A DNA stretch of 59,329 bases, taken from the NCBI RefSeq assembly GCF_027257845.1, contig NZ_JAPVOT010000021.1, forward strand, positions 1 to 59,329, in the 5' to 3' direction. Of the stretch, positions 1-9,372 are shown one piece after another. The translations under genes were made by a program, and so were the position numbers. How positions within the stretch are numbered: the first letter of the stretch is position 1; the number at the start of each line of letters is the position of its first letter. Under the pieces are notes generated by a model. It was not told the origin of the DNA, searched no databases, and saw only the letters and a list, made by a program, of their open reading frames with translations. Source of the DNA: Alteromonas sp. BMJM2. Its GTDB lineage: Bacteria; Pseudomonadota; Gammaproteobacteria; Enterobacterales; Alteromonadaceae.

Positions 1-44
1 TCGATTCCACAATAGTACGGATGTGTATTAGTATAAAAGTTCAT
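1..44 (-). CDS. IS110-family transposase, N-terminal fragment (runs off the window)
   Basis: Only 14 codons lie inside the window, starting at the ATG complementary to 42-44. The peptide MNFYTNTHPYYCGI matches the start of the right-hand copy, which continues with DL. The YYCGIDL motif is typical of IS110 transposases, where this Asp is the first residue of the RuvC-like DEDD catalytic site (family knowledge). An AGGGAG ribosome binding site lies upstream of the start at about 53-58. Whether the gene is intact cannot be seen. Confidence 0.75.
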   Translation of the reverse strand, partial: MNFYTNTHPYYCGI

Positions 45-123
45 TGAGTTTTCTCCCTTGGTTTGGTCGCCTATTAGGATAAACTTAGTTTATGCTGATA
101 GGGAGGAGGCTCAATGATTATCA
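1..123 (-). mobile_element. IS110-family insertion sequence, transposase-proximal end (left copy)
   Basis: These 123 bases are the exact reverse complement of 59203-59325. The element runs leftward out of the window and its end lies at about base 123, where the sequence changes to the pilin gene. It holds the first 14 transposase codons (44 down to 1) and a 79-nt leader. The leader contains a 31-bp near-palindrome at 71-101 whose core is ATAAACT-A-AGTTTAT. The family is assigned from the transposase N-terminus only. The other end and any bridge-RNA region lie outside the window. Confidence 0.85.
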
Positions 124-519
124 AACCAAAAGGGTTTCACCCTAATCGAACTAATGATTGTTGTTGCAATCATCGGTATTCTTGCTGCAATCGCATTGCC
201 GGCTTATCAGACTTACACACAGAAATCTAAATTTACTGAAGTTGTAATGGCAACGACTGCGTTTAAAACCGCGTTCGAAGTTAGTGCTCAAACAGGCGAA
301 TTTACTGCGCTGGCTGACGCGGACGCTGGTACGTTGGGCCTCCCACCAGCATTGGGTGCAGCTGGTCGTGTTGCATCTGTCACAATCGAAAACGGTGTTA
401 TCACAGCCACTGGATCTGCAGAGTTAGGTGGCGAAACATATGTTTTAACGCCTAACGGCATAGTTGCTCCAATTCAATGGACAAAAACAGGATCGTGCGT
501 ATCAAAAGGAATTTGTTAA
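124..519 (+). pseudogene. pilA: Type IV major pilin PilA, start codon and leader removed by IS insertion
   Basis: The open frame encodes [22 protein letters not shown], the class III prepilin cleavage site and hydrophobic assembly helix. About 100 residues of globular domain follow, ending with two cysteines (GSC...GIC) that could form the pilin disulfide loop. Upstream in frame there is no start codon: the codons back to 118 are sense and a TGA at 115-117 lies inside the insertion sequence. The only in-frame ATG (154) lies six residues inside the mature N-terminus, so initiation there would lose the leader needed by PilD. The gene keeps its own terminator and sits just before pilC. The intact allele was probably a short-leader pilin of about 135 residues (inference). 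Confidence 0.88.
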
Positions 520-543
520 GAAGATTTCTTTAGACATTTATGA

Positions 544-569
544 GGGAAGTGCATTGCACTTCCCTTTTT
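544..569 (+). terminator. Rho-independent terminator after pilA
   Basis: GGGAAGTGCA pairs with TGCACTTCCC around a single T, which opens in practice to a small loop. Five T follow. It lies 24 bases after the pilin stop and before pilC, a common arrangement that lets pilin be made in excess over the downstream assembly genes. Confidence 0.85.
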
Positions 570-589
570 AGTTTGGGGAGAAACTAAAA

Positions 590-1798
590 GTGAAAGCAGC
601 ATTCGTTTTTGAGTGGCAGGGAAAAGACAGGCATGGCGCTGGTCGCAAAGGCGAAATATCAGCAGCCTCAATATCTGAAGCGAAAAACTTATTGCGCAGG
701 CAGGGCATATCTGCGAATAAAGTCAAAAAACAAAGCAAGCCTCTTTTTGGCTCTGGTGGAGCAAAGATAACTGCTGCCGATATATCTGTGACTTCTCGCC
801 AAATAGCTACTATGCTCAGTGCTGGCGTAACGCTTATTCAATCGTTAGAGATGATAGCGCAGGGCCATGCAAAGCAGTCAATGCGAAAGTTGCTTGGCGA
901 AATTACCGAAGAAGTTAAAGCGGGGAACCCGTTATCTTCAGCGTTGAGAAAACACCCGAACTACTTCGATGATCTATACTGCGACTTGGTCTACACAGGT
1001 GAGCAGTCTGGTGCACTAGAGCTAATTTACGACAGAATTGCTACTTACAAAGAAAAAGCTGAGGCGTTAAAGTCAAAGATTAAAAAAGCGATGTTTTATC
1101 CCATCGCTGTTGTGGTGGTTGCTTTTATCGTAACCACTATTCTTCTGGTTTTTGTTGTTCCCCAATTTGAAGAAATATTTAGTAGTTTTGGCGCTGAACT
1201 TCCCGCATTTACTCAATTCGTTCTAGGCATTTCACGTTTTGTGCAAGATTATGGCATTTTTATCGCTATCGGTATCGGTGTTGCAGGTTTTTTGTTTGGA
1301 CGGGCTTACAAGAAGAGTCAAAAACTGCGCGACTCATGCGATAAATCGGTTTTAAAGATTCCTGTCATAGGAGAAATTCTAAAGAAAGCCAGTATTGCCC
1401 GCTTTACACGTACCCTTGCTACCACATTCGCTGCAGGTGTGCCATTAATAGGCTCTCTTGAATCCGCTGCTGGCGCTTCGGGTAACGCGGTATACCGTGA
1501 TGCAATACTATTTATGCGCAAAGAAGTGGCAGGCGGTATACCTATGCATGTTGCCATGCGTGCTACCAATGTATTCCCAGATATGGTGACGCAAATGGTG
1601 GCTATTGGTGAAGAGTCTGGCGCTGTAGATGAAATGCTAAGTAAAATTGCCACAATCTATGAAGCAGAAGTGGATGATATGGTAGACGGTTTAACCAGCT
1701 TACTTGAACCTATGATTATGGCGGTATTGGGTGTGGTTATCGGCGGCCTAATTGTGGCTATGTACCTACCGATATTCGATATGGGTAACGTGGTATAA
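590..1798 (+). CDS. pilC: Type IV pilus inner-membrane platform protein PilC
   Basis: PilC is the polytopic inner-membrane platform on which the PilB and PilT ATPases act to assemble and retract the pilus. The 402-residue product has the family's normal length. It has two T2SS-F domains, at roughly residues 65-190 and 270-392, with membrane segments near 165-190, 215-235 and 371-395. The start is a GTG preceded by GGGGAG at 575-580, nine bases upstream. It lies 70 bases after pilA across a terminator. The pilB ATPase gene that commonly separates pilA and pilC is not here, so PilC must work with a PilB encoded elsewhere. PilD lies downstream and PilT/PilU 50 kb away in the same window. Confidence 0.95.
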   Translation: MKAAFVFEWQGKDRHGAGRKGEISAASISEAKNLLRRQGISANKVKKQSKPLFGSGGAKITAADISVTSRQIATMLSAGVTLIQSLEMIAQGHAKQSMRKLLGEITEEVKAGNPLSSALRKHPNYFDDLYCDLVYTGEQSGALELIYDRIATYKEKAEALKSKIKKAMFYPIAVVVVAFIVTTILLVFVVPQFEEIFSSFGAELPAFTQFVLGISRFVQDYGIFIAIGIGVAGFLFGRAYKKSQKLRDSCDKSVLKIPVIGEILKKASIARFTRTLATTFAAGVPLIGSLESAAGASGNAVYRDAILFMRKEVAGGIPMHVAMRATNVFPDMVTQMVAIGEESGAVDEMLSKIATIYEAEVDDMVDGLTSLLEPMIMAVLGVVIGGLIVAMYLPIFDMGNVV

Positions 1799-1888
1799 AT
1801 TACTCAAGTTTTATTCGTACGAAGAGCTAGCTGTAATTTTTTAATTCAGCGAGTGAAGTCTCTTTGCGCAAAATAATAACAAATAACT

Positions 1889-1914
1889 AGCTCGCACTTT
1901 TGCGGGCTTTTTCT
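1889..1914 (+). terminator. Rho-independent terminator between pilC and pilD
   Basis: AGCTCGCA pairs with TGCGGGCT (one G-T wobble) around CTTT, followed by a T run. It separates pilC from pilD, which may therefore have its own promoter in the following 70 bases. Confidence 0.75.
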
Positions 1915-1984
1915 TATTCTGGTAGGTATAAGTAGCGCGTAAATACGTTGCTGAAAACAGAATTATATTAATGGAACTGCTTTA

Positions 1985-2899
1985 ATGGATGCAATAATTA
2001 CCCTCAGCCAACTCCACCCAGAGTTCTTTTACGTGTTCGTTTTTCTGGTTAGCCTGATGGTTGGCAGTTTTTTGAATGTGGTTATTTATCGCCTGCCCAT
2101 TATGATGGAGCGAAGCTGGCAAGCAGAATATGATAGCTATTTCGCTGACTCAGATGATGTTGCTGAGACAGGGAGTGTTGCCAACGCAGGCGCCGCTGCG
2201 AGTGTAAACGCAGCCCCGTTCAACCTAGTAAAGCCCGATAGCACCTGCCCTAAGTGCGGGCATACCATTCGCGCGTGGGAAAATATTCCAGTAATCAGTT
2301 ATTTATTTTTAAAAGGCAAATGCGCCAATTGTAAAACCGGCATTTCCCCTCGCTATCCGCTGGTAGAGCTTTTTACTGCTATCGCCTGTACGTTTACTGC
2401 ATATCACTTTGGGCCAACTTCCCAAGCCGTGTGGGCCATTTTAATTACCTATGTGCTTATTACTCTTATTTTTATCGATGTAGACAAAATGTTGCTGCCA
2501 GACCAACTGACGTTGCCTTTGCTTTGGCTTGGTTTGCTGCTAAGCACGAGTGATGTTTTTGTTGGCACTACCGACGCCATAATTGGTGCTGCTGCTGGGT
2601 ACTTAAGCTTATGGTCTGTTTATTGGCTGTTTAAGTTAGTGACTGGCAAGGAAGGTATGGGCTACGGCGACTTTAAATTACTGGCTGCCCTTGGTGCTTA
2701 TACTGGCTGGCAGGGCCTGCCGGTTATTATTTTACTGTCGTCCTTTGTGGGCGCCATTATTGGTATTGCCATTATGATGATACAAAACAAGGGTAAATCG
2801 CTGGCTATTCCTTTTGGGCCTTATTTAGCAGTTGCTGGCTGGCTGACGCTTTTATACAAAGACGTTATTATTACCACCTACCTTGATATGGTTTTATAG
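1985..2899 (+). CDS. pilD: Prepilin peptidase / N-methyltransferase PilD
   Basis: PilD cleaves the leader of type IV prepilins and type II pseudopilins and methylates the new N-terminus, at the inner membrane. The N-terminal domain has the two CXXC pairs (Cys88/91 and Cys113/116). The peptidase domain shows the aspartates of IDVD (about 165-167) and GYGDFK (Asp229) expected of this aspartic protease family. About seven or eight hydrophobic segments are present. Residues 53-80 form an Ala/Asp-rich stretch between the first membrane helix and the first CXXC. In this window its obvious pilin substrate has lost its leader, so other pilins or pseudopilins must be its targets. Confidence 0.95.
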   Translation: MDAIITLSQLHPEFFYVFVFLVSLMVGSFLNVVIYRLPIMMERSWQAEYDSYFADSDDVAETGSVANAGAAASVNAAPFNLVKPDSTCPKCGHTIRAWENIPVISYLFLKGKCANCKTGISPRYPLVELFTAIACTFTAYHFGPTSQAVWAILITYVLITLIFIDVDKMLLPDQLTLPLLWLGLLLSTSDVFVGTTDAIIGAAAGYLSLWSVYWLFKLVTGKEGMGYGDFKLLAALGAYTGWQGLPVIILLSSFVGAIIGIAIMMIQNKGKSLAIPFGPYLAVAGWLTLLYKDVIITTYLDMVL

Positions 2900-2969
2900 C
2901 AATTATTTAATGTATTGGGTGGATTGATTGGTTTAGTGTGTTTATTTAACGTATTTGGAGAATAAAGAA

Positions 2970-3587
2970 TTGAATAACACATTTGTTGTTGGCCTGACTG
3001 GCGGTATTGGTAGCGGTAAATCCGCAGCTACCGATTTGTTTAAAACCCATGGCATTGACGTAGTCGACGCCGATGAAGTAGCACGAGATGTGGTGTTACC
3101 AGGCACCATTGGGTTGCAGCGTATTGTGGAGCGCTTTGGCGACAGTGTATTGCTGAGCGATGGCACTCTTGATAGAGCGCAACTTCGCAAGTTAGTGTTT
3201 ACCAATAACAGTGCGAAAAATTGGCTAAATAGCTTACTTCACCCCCTTATACGGGAGCGTATGCAGCAATTGATAGCCGAATCTTCAAGCGCTTACTGCA
3301 TACTCTCTGTACCGCTGCTTGTTGAAAATAATCTCACTACAATGTGCAACAAAGTCGTTGTAGTAGACTGCAGCGAAAGCACTCAACTGACTCGTGCGGT
3401 GAATAGAGATAGCAGTGATGCAGAAACAATAAAGAACATTATGGATGCCCAAGCTACTCGAGAAGAGCGTTTAAGTGCGGCTGATTATGTATTAGATAAC
3501 AATACAAGCTTACTATCGCTTAAGCAGCAGGTAGCAGATTTACACCATCAATTATTAACGCAAGCCTCAACTGCTACTTCTACCTAG
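2970..3587 (+). CDS. coaE: Dephospho-CoA kinase CoaE
   Basis: CoaE phosphorylates dephospho-CoA with ATP, the last step of coenzyme A synthesis, in the cytoplasm. The P-loop GGIGSGKS is at residues 11-18 and the DADEVAR motif follows. Length is 205 residues, normal for the family. The start chosen is TTG at 2970, because GGAG at 2957-2960 sits nine bases before it; an in-frame TTG at 2955 would overlap that ribosome binding site. The gene lies between pilD and zapD, the order conserved in many gammaproteobacteria. Confidence 0.92.
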   Translation: MNNTFVVGLTGGIGSGKSAATDLFKTHGIDVVDADEVARDVVLPGTIGLQRIVERFGDSVLLSDGTLDRAQLRKLVFTNNSAKNWLNSLLHPLIRERMQQLIAESSSAYCILSVPLLVENNLTTMCNKVVVVDCSESTQLTRAVNRDSSDAETIKNIMDAQATREERLSAADYVLDNNTSLLSLKQQVADLHHQLLTQASTATST

Positions 3588-3842
3588 AGTAATCCGCTCT
3601 CCCTAAGGCGAGCCTTCCCTCTCTGCACGTTTTTACATTGTCTTATTTGCTAATTAGCCGAGGTAATGAGTTAAAGGCCATCATGCATGAGCAGCGATTG
3701 ATTACAAATTGCCTGTTTTTGAAACTTTTTTGCTCATTTGGCATCTAAAGTTTGGCTTGGCTAGCAAGTATACTTGGCTTAGTGGTCACTATGCTTTAGG
3801 CTTAAAGCTTTCTCCTTACGTAATTGTATTTAAAGGATATCC

Positions 3843-4595
3843 ATGAGCGACGCTGTATTCGAATTTCCCCTAAAGGAAAAAGTACGTAATTATTTACGCG
3901 TAGAACAGCTGCTGGGGCAACTTAACATTACGGCCAAGGCAGAACAAAGCAGCCTACAACTTGTATTTTTTGAGCAACTCTTTGAGCTACTCGACCTAGT
4001 AGAGCGTATCGACCTCCGCTCAGATCTCACTAAAGATTTAGAGGCTCATGAAAAGAGCCTAGTTTACTGGTCAAAACACCCCAAAATAGATTCTACCGCA
4101 CTTGAGCATGCGTTAAAAACGGTACTACGATTGCGTCAAAAAATTAAGACTGGAGGGCGATTTGGCAGTGCGCTTAAAGAAGACAAACTGCTAAGCTCTA
4201 TCAGACAACGCTTTTCCATACCTGGTGGTGCCTGCAGCTTTGATTTACCCAATCTGCATTTTTGGTTACATCAACCTACTGAACAACGTTTAACAGAAAT
4301 AGCGCAGTGGCTAGATACCCTCGCTCTATTAGATGATGCTATCACCGTTGGCTTGTCGTTTATTCGCGAACGAGGTCAATTTAAAAGTACTGTTGCAGAA
4401 AGCGGTTTTTATCAAGGCACCGCGGAAGACAAAAATGAACTTATCAGAGTGAAGTGCCGCACTGATGAAGGTTACTACCCTACCCTTAGCGGTAATAAGT
4501 ATCGCTATGCGCTTCGCTTTATGCTTTTCTCTAGCGATGACAGTAAGAGCGGTTCCGTTGAAGAAAACGTTCAATTCCTACTAGCAGCCTGCTAA
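3843..4595 (+). CDS. zapD: Cell division protein ZapD
   Basis: ZapD (formerly DUF1342/YacF) is a cytoplasmic FtsZ-binding protein that cross-links FtsZ filaments and stabilises the Z ring. The 250-residue product matches the family in length and carries FEFPLKEKVRNYLRVEQL near its start, typical of ZapD. It is mostly helical at the N-terminus, followed by a beta-rich part. The ATG has a GGATAT-type weak ribosome binding site. It sits after coaE and before yacG, the conserved order, and about 7 kb from ftsZ. Confidence 0.93.
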   Translation: MSDAVFEFPLKEKVRNYLRVEQLLGQLNITAKAEQSSLQLVFFEQLFELLDLVERIDLRSDLTKDLEAHEKSLVYWSKHPKIDSTALEHALKTVLRLRQKIKTGGRFGSALKEDKLLSSIRQRFSIPGGACSFDLPNLHFWLHQPTEQRLTEIAQWLDTLALLDDAITVGLSFIRERGQFKSTVAESGFYQGTAEDKNELIRVKCRTDEGYYPTLSGNKYRYALRFMLFSSDDSKSGSVEENVQFLLAAC

Positions 4596-4915
4596 CCTGA
4601 ATTAAAGCACGATGTCTTTTTAAATTCCGTGTTCAAATTTCTTACATAGACTTTTTTCAGATTCCGTGCATAAACCATAGTCGAAATTCGTGCTTGAATA
4701 TCTTCGTTAAGCATCAATGTGACAAGGCGCAAAGAGAGAAGCTCCTTATTGTGATATATCACCACTATGGTTGTTGATTTATTGATTTGTTGATTTGTTG
4801 ATTTGTTGATTGAGTTAGCGAAATAGTAAGAGATCAAACAAGGTCATCGATGGTTTTTCTGTTTTTTATTTATTAGATTGTTAGTTTCGTATTTCAAATC
4901 TTTTTGGAGAGATAG
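4596..4915 (+). other. Intergenic region zapD-yacG with AT-rich octamer tract
   Basis: This 320-bp stretch holds no convincing gene; an 81-codon minus-strand frame here reads low-complexity sequence. Its main feature is the octamer repeat at 4771-4810. The last part before yacG is AT-rich and holds GGAGAG at 4904-4909 as the yacG ribosome binding site. Confidence 0.6.
4771..4810. repeat. Short tandem repeat, octamer TTGTTGAT x5
   Basis: Five consecutive 8-bp units of TTGTTGAT occur; the second reads TTATTGAT. The copy number of such a repeat can change by slippage. It lies about 105 bp upstream of yacG and does not touch a coding frame. Confidence 0.9.
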
Positions 4916-5143
4916 ATGGAAGTAAAATGTCCTATTTGTACCAAACCTGTTGTATGGTCACCACAAAGTGAATACCGCCCGTTTTGCAGTAAAAAGTGCC
5001 AGCTGATTGATTTAGGAGAATGGGCCGGTGAAGATAGAAAGATAGCCGGTAAGCCAGCTCAAGGTGCTACGCCGCAAGCTATGGATATAGAAGAAATAGA
5101 GGCAATGTTAGCGCAGCAGCCTAACGACTTCTTCAAGCACTAA
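4916..5143 (+). CDS. yacG: DNA gyrase inhibitor / zinc protein YacG
   Basis: YacG is a small zinc-binding protein that binds GyrB and inhibits DNA gyrase in E. coli (family knowledge). The 75-residue product shows the four-cysteine zinc site, CPIC at residues 5-8 and CSKKC at 24-28, followed by LIDLGEWA, the family signature. The C-terminal third is acidic. A GGAGAG ribosome binding site precedes the ATG. It is 21 bp upstream of the aspartoacylase gene, suggesting co-transcription. Confidence 0.92.
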   Translation: MEVKCPICTKPVVWSPQSEYRPFCSKKCQLIDLGEWAGEDRKIAGKPAQGATPQAMDIEEIEAMLAQQPNDFFKH

Positions 5144-5164
5144 CTTATCTATTTAAGGAACAAC

Positions 5165-6046
5165 ATGATTAACCATATTGCACTGGTAGGTGGTACTCAC
5201 GGCAATGAAATGAGTGGTATTCAGCTTATTCAAAATTGGGAGTCTAGCGGTATTCCTTCTCAGTTTAATGAGCTAGACGTCACACTTTACACCGCAAACC
5301 CTGCCGCTATCGCCGCTAACGTTCGGTTTTTAGAGGAAGATCTAAATCGACAATTTACTCCCGAGGCGCTGAACACCGATTCACTTCAAGCTGCCAGCAC
5401 GAGTGAAGAGCACAAGTTAGCAAAAACGATTAACGAACAATTAGGCCCTAAAGGCGATGCTTCCACCGACCTTGTAATCGATATACACAATACCACCAGC
5501 AATATGGGTGCAACACTTATCATTCTCGATACAAGTGATGTGTACGTTAAAATGGCCCGATATGTAAAGCAACATATGCCAGAGGCCAACATTTTAGTTG
5601 AAGACGAAATGGCCTATGCCTCTCACGGTTACTTGTGCACTACGGGTAAATACGGCGTAATGATTGAGGTTGGCGCCCAGCCTCAGGGCGTATTGCGAGA
5701 GGACGTATTTTTAGCCACACAGAAAATGGCAGAAGTATTGTTAGCCTTTTGTATCGCCTATAATAAAGGCGAGTGCGACGACCTTGCGGCCTGCGAGGCA
5801 TTTCGACTTGGTGAGAACATCTCTTTCCCATTAAATGATGAAGGCAACCGCACGGCTATGATCCATCATTCGTTGCAAGATAACGACTTTGTCCCCTTAA
5901 TGCCTGGCGCGCCCATGTTTAGGCGCTTTGATGGTAAAGACGTTGTATGGGAGGGTACAGAGCCAACCTACCCCCACTTTATCAATGAAGCGGCCTATCA
6001 CAAATTAGATGTGGCCTTTGCCACCTCAAGCCGTATAGAAATCTAG
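5165..6046 (+). CDS. Aspartoacylase (zinc carboxypeptidase-like, AspA/AstE family)
   Basis: Enzymes of this family hydrolyse N-acetyl-aspartate or related acyl amino acids. The 293-residue protein shows the zinc ligands in GGTHGNEMSG (His12, Glu15) and DIHNTT (His108), plus the substrate-binding EEDLNRQF segment (about 58-64). The N-terminus begins directly at the catalytic fold with no signal peptide, so it is cytoplasmic. Similarity is to aspartoacylase rather than succinylglutamate desuccinylase because no arginine-catabolism genes are nearby, but the substrate is not proven. It sits between yacG and the convergent mutT, interrupting a neighbourhood (yacG-mutT) that is otherwise conserved. 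Confidence 0.85.
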   Translation: MINHIALVGGTHGNEMSGIQLIQNWESSGIPSQFNELDVTLYTANPAAIAANVRFLEEDLNRQFTPEALNTDSLQAASTSEEHKLAKTINEQLGPKGDASTDLVIDIHNTTSNMGATLIILDTSDVYVKMARYVKQHMPEANILVEDEMAYASHGYLCTTGKYGVMIEVGAQPQGVLREDVFLATQKMAEVLLAFCIAYNKGECDDLAACEAFRLGENISFPLNDEGNRTAMIHHSLQDNDFVPLMPGAPMFRRFDGKDVVWEGTEPTYPHFINEAAYHKLDVAFATSSRIEI

Positions 6047-6111
6047 CTCTGTTTTGGGTTTTACCTTTCCAATGGATTTAAACGCGATTTATATTTAAGA
6101 CTGTACATACA

Positions 6112-6138
6112 AAAACAGCCACATCAAGTGGCTGTTTT
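6112..6138. terminator. Bidirectional terminator between aspartoacylase and mutT
   Basis: AAAACAGCCAC and GTGGCTGTTTT form an 11-bp stem around ATCAA, with A/T runs on both sides. It lies between convergent genes, so it can end transcription from either strand. Bases 6139-6268 hold nothing further that is recognisable. Confidence 0.85.
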
Positions 6139-6268
6139 CTATAACTATCGCTCTATCTGACCACCGCAGAATCGCAGAAACACTGAAACCACGTGTTACT
6201 AAACGCGATTAATCACGCAGTAAAACACTACTATTTGCCATAAACCGCTTATGTATTCCGTACACTTT

Positions 6269-6661
6269 TTATTTGCTCGTTTCCATGAGCGCCTGAATAA
6301 TGGCAACGTTAGCTTCGGGAAAGTCTTCGGCGCGTAACTCATTAATTGGCTGCCAGCGTGAAGACTGCCCTTCTTTGCCGTGAGGCTCGCCGGTAAATTG
6401 CGTCACGCTATGCACATCTAGCTTTACGCATTTATCGCCATAATCATGTTCGATAAGTATTAACGGCTCGCTAGATAGCACGTCTATGCCAATCTCTTCG
6501 GCAAGCTCCCGCTTAAGTGCATCAGTAACCGTTTCTCCGCTTTCCACTTTTCCACCGGGAAACTCCCATTTCCCGCCTTGGTGAGCGTCTTTTGCGCGAA
6601 GGGTGGTAAAGATATCATCGCCGCGGGCAACAACGCCCACGGCAACATGTACCACTTTCAT
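6269..6661 (-). CDS. mutT: 8-oxo-dGTP diphosphatase MutT
   Basis: MutT is a Nudix hydrolase that removes oxidised 8-oxo-dGTP from the nucleotide pool to prevent A:T to C:G mutations. The Nudix box runs from Gly37 to Ile59 with Glu43, Arg51-Glu52-Leu53 and Glu55-Glu56 in place. Length (130 residues) is normal. Its ATG overlaps the secA stop by one base (TAATG), so it is likely translationally coupled to secA, as in other gammaproteobacteria. Confidence 0.95.
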   Translation of the reverse strand: MKVVHVAVGVVARGDDIFTTLRAKDAHQGGKWEFPGGKVESGETVTDALKRELAEEIGIDVLSSEPLILIEHDYGDKCVKLDVHSVTQFTGEPHGKEGQSSRWQPINELRAEDFPEANVAIIQALMETSK

Positions 6662-9372
6662 TAACTTAATTTACCGTGGCACTGCTTATACTTCTTACCC
6701 GAACCACAAGGGCACGGATCGTTACGGCCTACTTTAGGGCCATTTCTTACTGCGGTACGCGGCGTATTGCTAGCTTCTTCTGGTTGCGTTTCAGAAGCAT
6801 CTTGATGCTCAAAGTTCTTAGGTACATCATCGGCTTGGCGACGCTGCTCTTCCACTTTTTGCACGTCTTCTTCTGCCTGCACTTTCACGCGAGCAAGAAT
6901 GGTGATCACTTCAACTTTTAAGGTCTCTAGCATTTGTGAGAATAGCGCGAAGGACTCTCGCTTGTACTCTTGCTTTGGATTCTTCTGAGCATAGCCACGT
7001 AAGTGAATGCCCTGGCGAAGATGATCCATAGCCGCCAAATGCTCTTTCCAGTGGCTGTCTAGGTTTTGCAGCATTACCGCTTTTTCAAACTGACGTAACA
7101 CGTCAGCCCCTACTACTTTTTCTTTCTCTGTGTAAGCGCCTACCACTTCACCGTGAATGCGTTCACGAAGCTTCTCTTCATAAAGCTTGTCGTCGTTTTC
7201 TAACCATGACTGAACAGGTAAATCTACAGCGAAGTCTGCTTTCAAGCGTTCTTCTAATCCCTTCACGTCCCACATTTCTTCAAGAGACTGCGGTGGAATG
7301 TATTCGTCTACAACACTCGTAATAACATCTTCACGGATGGCTGAAATTGTTTCGCTGATATCGCCTTCGTCGAGCAGTTCGTTACGCTGCTCGTAAATCA
7401 CTTTACGCTGATCGTTAGCCACGTCATCGTATTCAAGAAGCTGTTTACGGGTATCGAAGTTACGACCTTCCACTTTACGCTGTGCGTTTTCGATAGCGCG
7501 CGTCACCCAAGGGTGTTCGATAGCCTCGCCACGCTCCATGCCTAAACGCTTCATCATGTTGCCCATTTTTTCAGAGGCAAATATGCGCATAAGCGCATCG
7601 TCTAGCGATAAATAGAAACGGCTTGAACCAGGGTCGCCCTGACGGCCTGAACGTCCGCGAAGCTGATTATCAATACGGCGAGATTCGTGACGCTCGGTGC
7701 CAATAATGTGTAAGCCACCAGCTTCAAGTACTTCGTCGTGTCTCTTCTTCCACTCTGCTTTAATCTTTTCTATTTGAGCGTCAGTAGGGTTCTCAATATT
7801 TTCAATTTCGGCCTGCCAGTTACCGCCTAATACAATATCGGTACCACGACCGGCCATGTTAGTCGCAATAGTGACGGCACCAGTTTTACCCGCTTGTGCC
7901 ACTATGTCCGCTTCATGCTCGTGAAATTTAGCATTAAGCACTTTGTGCGGAATTTTCGCTTTTTTAAGAATACCCGAAATAAGCTCAGAATTTTCAATAG
8001 ACACGGTACCTACTAAAGTAGGCTGCCCACGTTTCACGCAGTCTTTTATATCTTCTACTATCGCTTCGTATTTTTCTTCAGCGGTTAAGTAGATGAGGTC
8101 GGCCATGTCTTTGCGCTGCATTGGCTTATTGGTTGGAACAACTACGGTTTCTAAGCCATAAATATGCTGAAATTCAAACGCTTCTGTATCTGCCGTACCT
8201 GTCATACCCGCTAGTTTGTTGTATATGCGGAAGTAGTTCTGGAAAGTAATTGAAGCAAGCGTTTGGTTTTCGTTTTGAATGCGTACACCTTCTTTCGCCT
8301 CTATGGCTTGGTGTAACCCTTCAGACCAACGACGCCCGTCCATTGTGCGACCAGTATGTTCATCAACAATAACTATTTGATCTTCTTTAACAATGTAATC
8401 TACGTCTTTAGTAAACAGCTTGTGGGCACGCAGTGCAGCATTAATATGGTGCAGCAGTGAAATATTGCCCGCAGCAAATAGTGATTCCCCTTCTGGAAGA
8501 ACGCCTTCTTGCTGGAGAATTTCTTCCACATGCAGTTGCCCGCGCTCAGTTAAGTGAATCTGCTTGGCTTTAAGGTCGATGGTGTAATCGCCATCACCCT
8601 CTTGGCCTTCTTCGTCTTCCTTTTCTTGCTGTACAAGTTGAGGAATTAACACGTTGATTCTGCGATAAAGCTCTGAACTATCTTCAGCTTGGCCGGAGAT
8701 GATCAAAGGCGTGCGCGCTTCGTCAATTAAAATGGAATCAACCTCATCCACTACTGCGTAGTTAAGTGGACGCTGCACTCTGTCTTGGGGGCTAAATGCC
8801 ATGTTGTCGCGAAGGTAATCGAAACCGAATTCGTTGTTCGTACCGTAAGTCACATCAGCTTGGTAGGCCTTGCGCTTTTCCTCTGATGACATGCCCGGCA
8901 CGTTACAACCGACTTCCATGCCCAAGAAGTTGAACAGTTGATTACTCCACTGCGCATCACGCTTGGCAAGATAATCGTTAACGGTAATAACGTGAACACC
9001 TTTACCCGACAATGCGTTTAAATAAGTAGGTAAGGTTGCGGTAAGTGTTTTACCCTCACCGGTACGCATTTCTGAAATGTTACCTTGATGCAGTACCTGA
9101 CCGCCCAGCATCTGCACGTCGAAGTGACGCATGCCGTATACACGTTTACTGGCTTCTCGTACCGTCGCAAACGCTTCATTTAACAACGCATCTAAGGTTT
9201 CACCTTTTTCGATACGCGCTTTAAATTCGTCGGTTTTCGCTTTTAGCGCCTCATCAGAAAGCTTTTCATACTCTGCTTCCAGTGCATTGATGGCATCTAC
9301 GTTTTTACGTAATTTTTTTAATAGACGGTCGTTTCTACTTCCGAATACTTTTCTAAGGATGCTTGAAAACAT
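6661..9372 (-). CDS. secA: Preprotein translocase ATPase SecA
   Basis: SecA is the ATPase motor that drives unfolded preproteins through SecYEG. The start [16 protein letters not shown] (ATG at 9372) matches the conserved SecA N-terminus; an upstream in-frame extension of 17 codons is discarded. The product is 903 residues, close to E. coli SecA. It has Walker A (MRTGEGKT near residue 105), the DEVDSILID helicase motif, the [10 protein letters not shown] and [10 protein letters not shown] motifs, and a C-terminal zinc-binding tail ([13 protein letters not shown]) that binds SecB. It follows an M23 peptidase gene where enterobacteria have secM, so SecM-type arrest regulation is not evident. 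Confidence 0.98.
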   Translation of the reverse strand: MFSSILRKVFGSRNDRLLKKLRKNVDAINALEAEYEKLSDEALKAKTDEFKARIEKGETLDALLNEAFATVREASKRVYGMRHFDVQMLGGQVLHQGNISEMRTGEGKTLTATLPTYLNALSGKGVHVITVNDYLAKRDAQWSNQLFNFLGMEVGCNVPGMSSEEKRKAYQADVTYGTNNEFGFDYLRDNMAFSPQDRVQRPLNYAVVDEVDSILIDEARTPLIISGQAEDSSELYRRINVLIPQLVQQEKEDEEGQEGDGDYTIDLKAKQIHLTERGQLHVEEILQQEGVLPEGESLFAAGNISLLHHINAALRAHKLFTKDVDYIVKEDQIVIVDEHTGRTMDGRRWSEGLHQAIEAKEGVRIQNENQTLASITFQNYFRIYNKLAGMTGTADTEAFEFQHIYGLETVVVPTNKPMQRKDMADLIYLTAEEKYEAIVEDIKDCVKRGQPTLVGTVSIENSELISGILKKAKIPHKVLNAKFHEHEADIVAQAGKTGAVTIATNMAGRGTDIVLGGNWQAEIENIENPTDAQIEKIKAEWKKRHDEVLEAGGLHIIGTERHESRRIDNQLRGRSGRQGDPGSSRFYLSLDDALMRIFASEKMGNMMKRLGMERGEAIEHPWVTRAIENAQRKVEGRNFDTRKQLLEYDDVANDQRKVIYEQRNELLDEGDISETISAIREDVITSVVDEYIPPQSLEEMWDVKGLEERLKADFAVDLPVQSWLENDDKLYEEKLRERIHGEVVGAYTEKEKVVGADVLRQFEKAVMLQNLDSHWKEHLAAMDHLRQGIHLRGYAQKNPKQEYKRESFALFSQMLETLKVEVITILARVKVQAEEDVQKVEEQRRQADDVPKNFEHQDASETQPEEASNTPRTAVRNGPKVGRNDPCPCGSGKKYKQCHGKLS

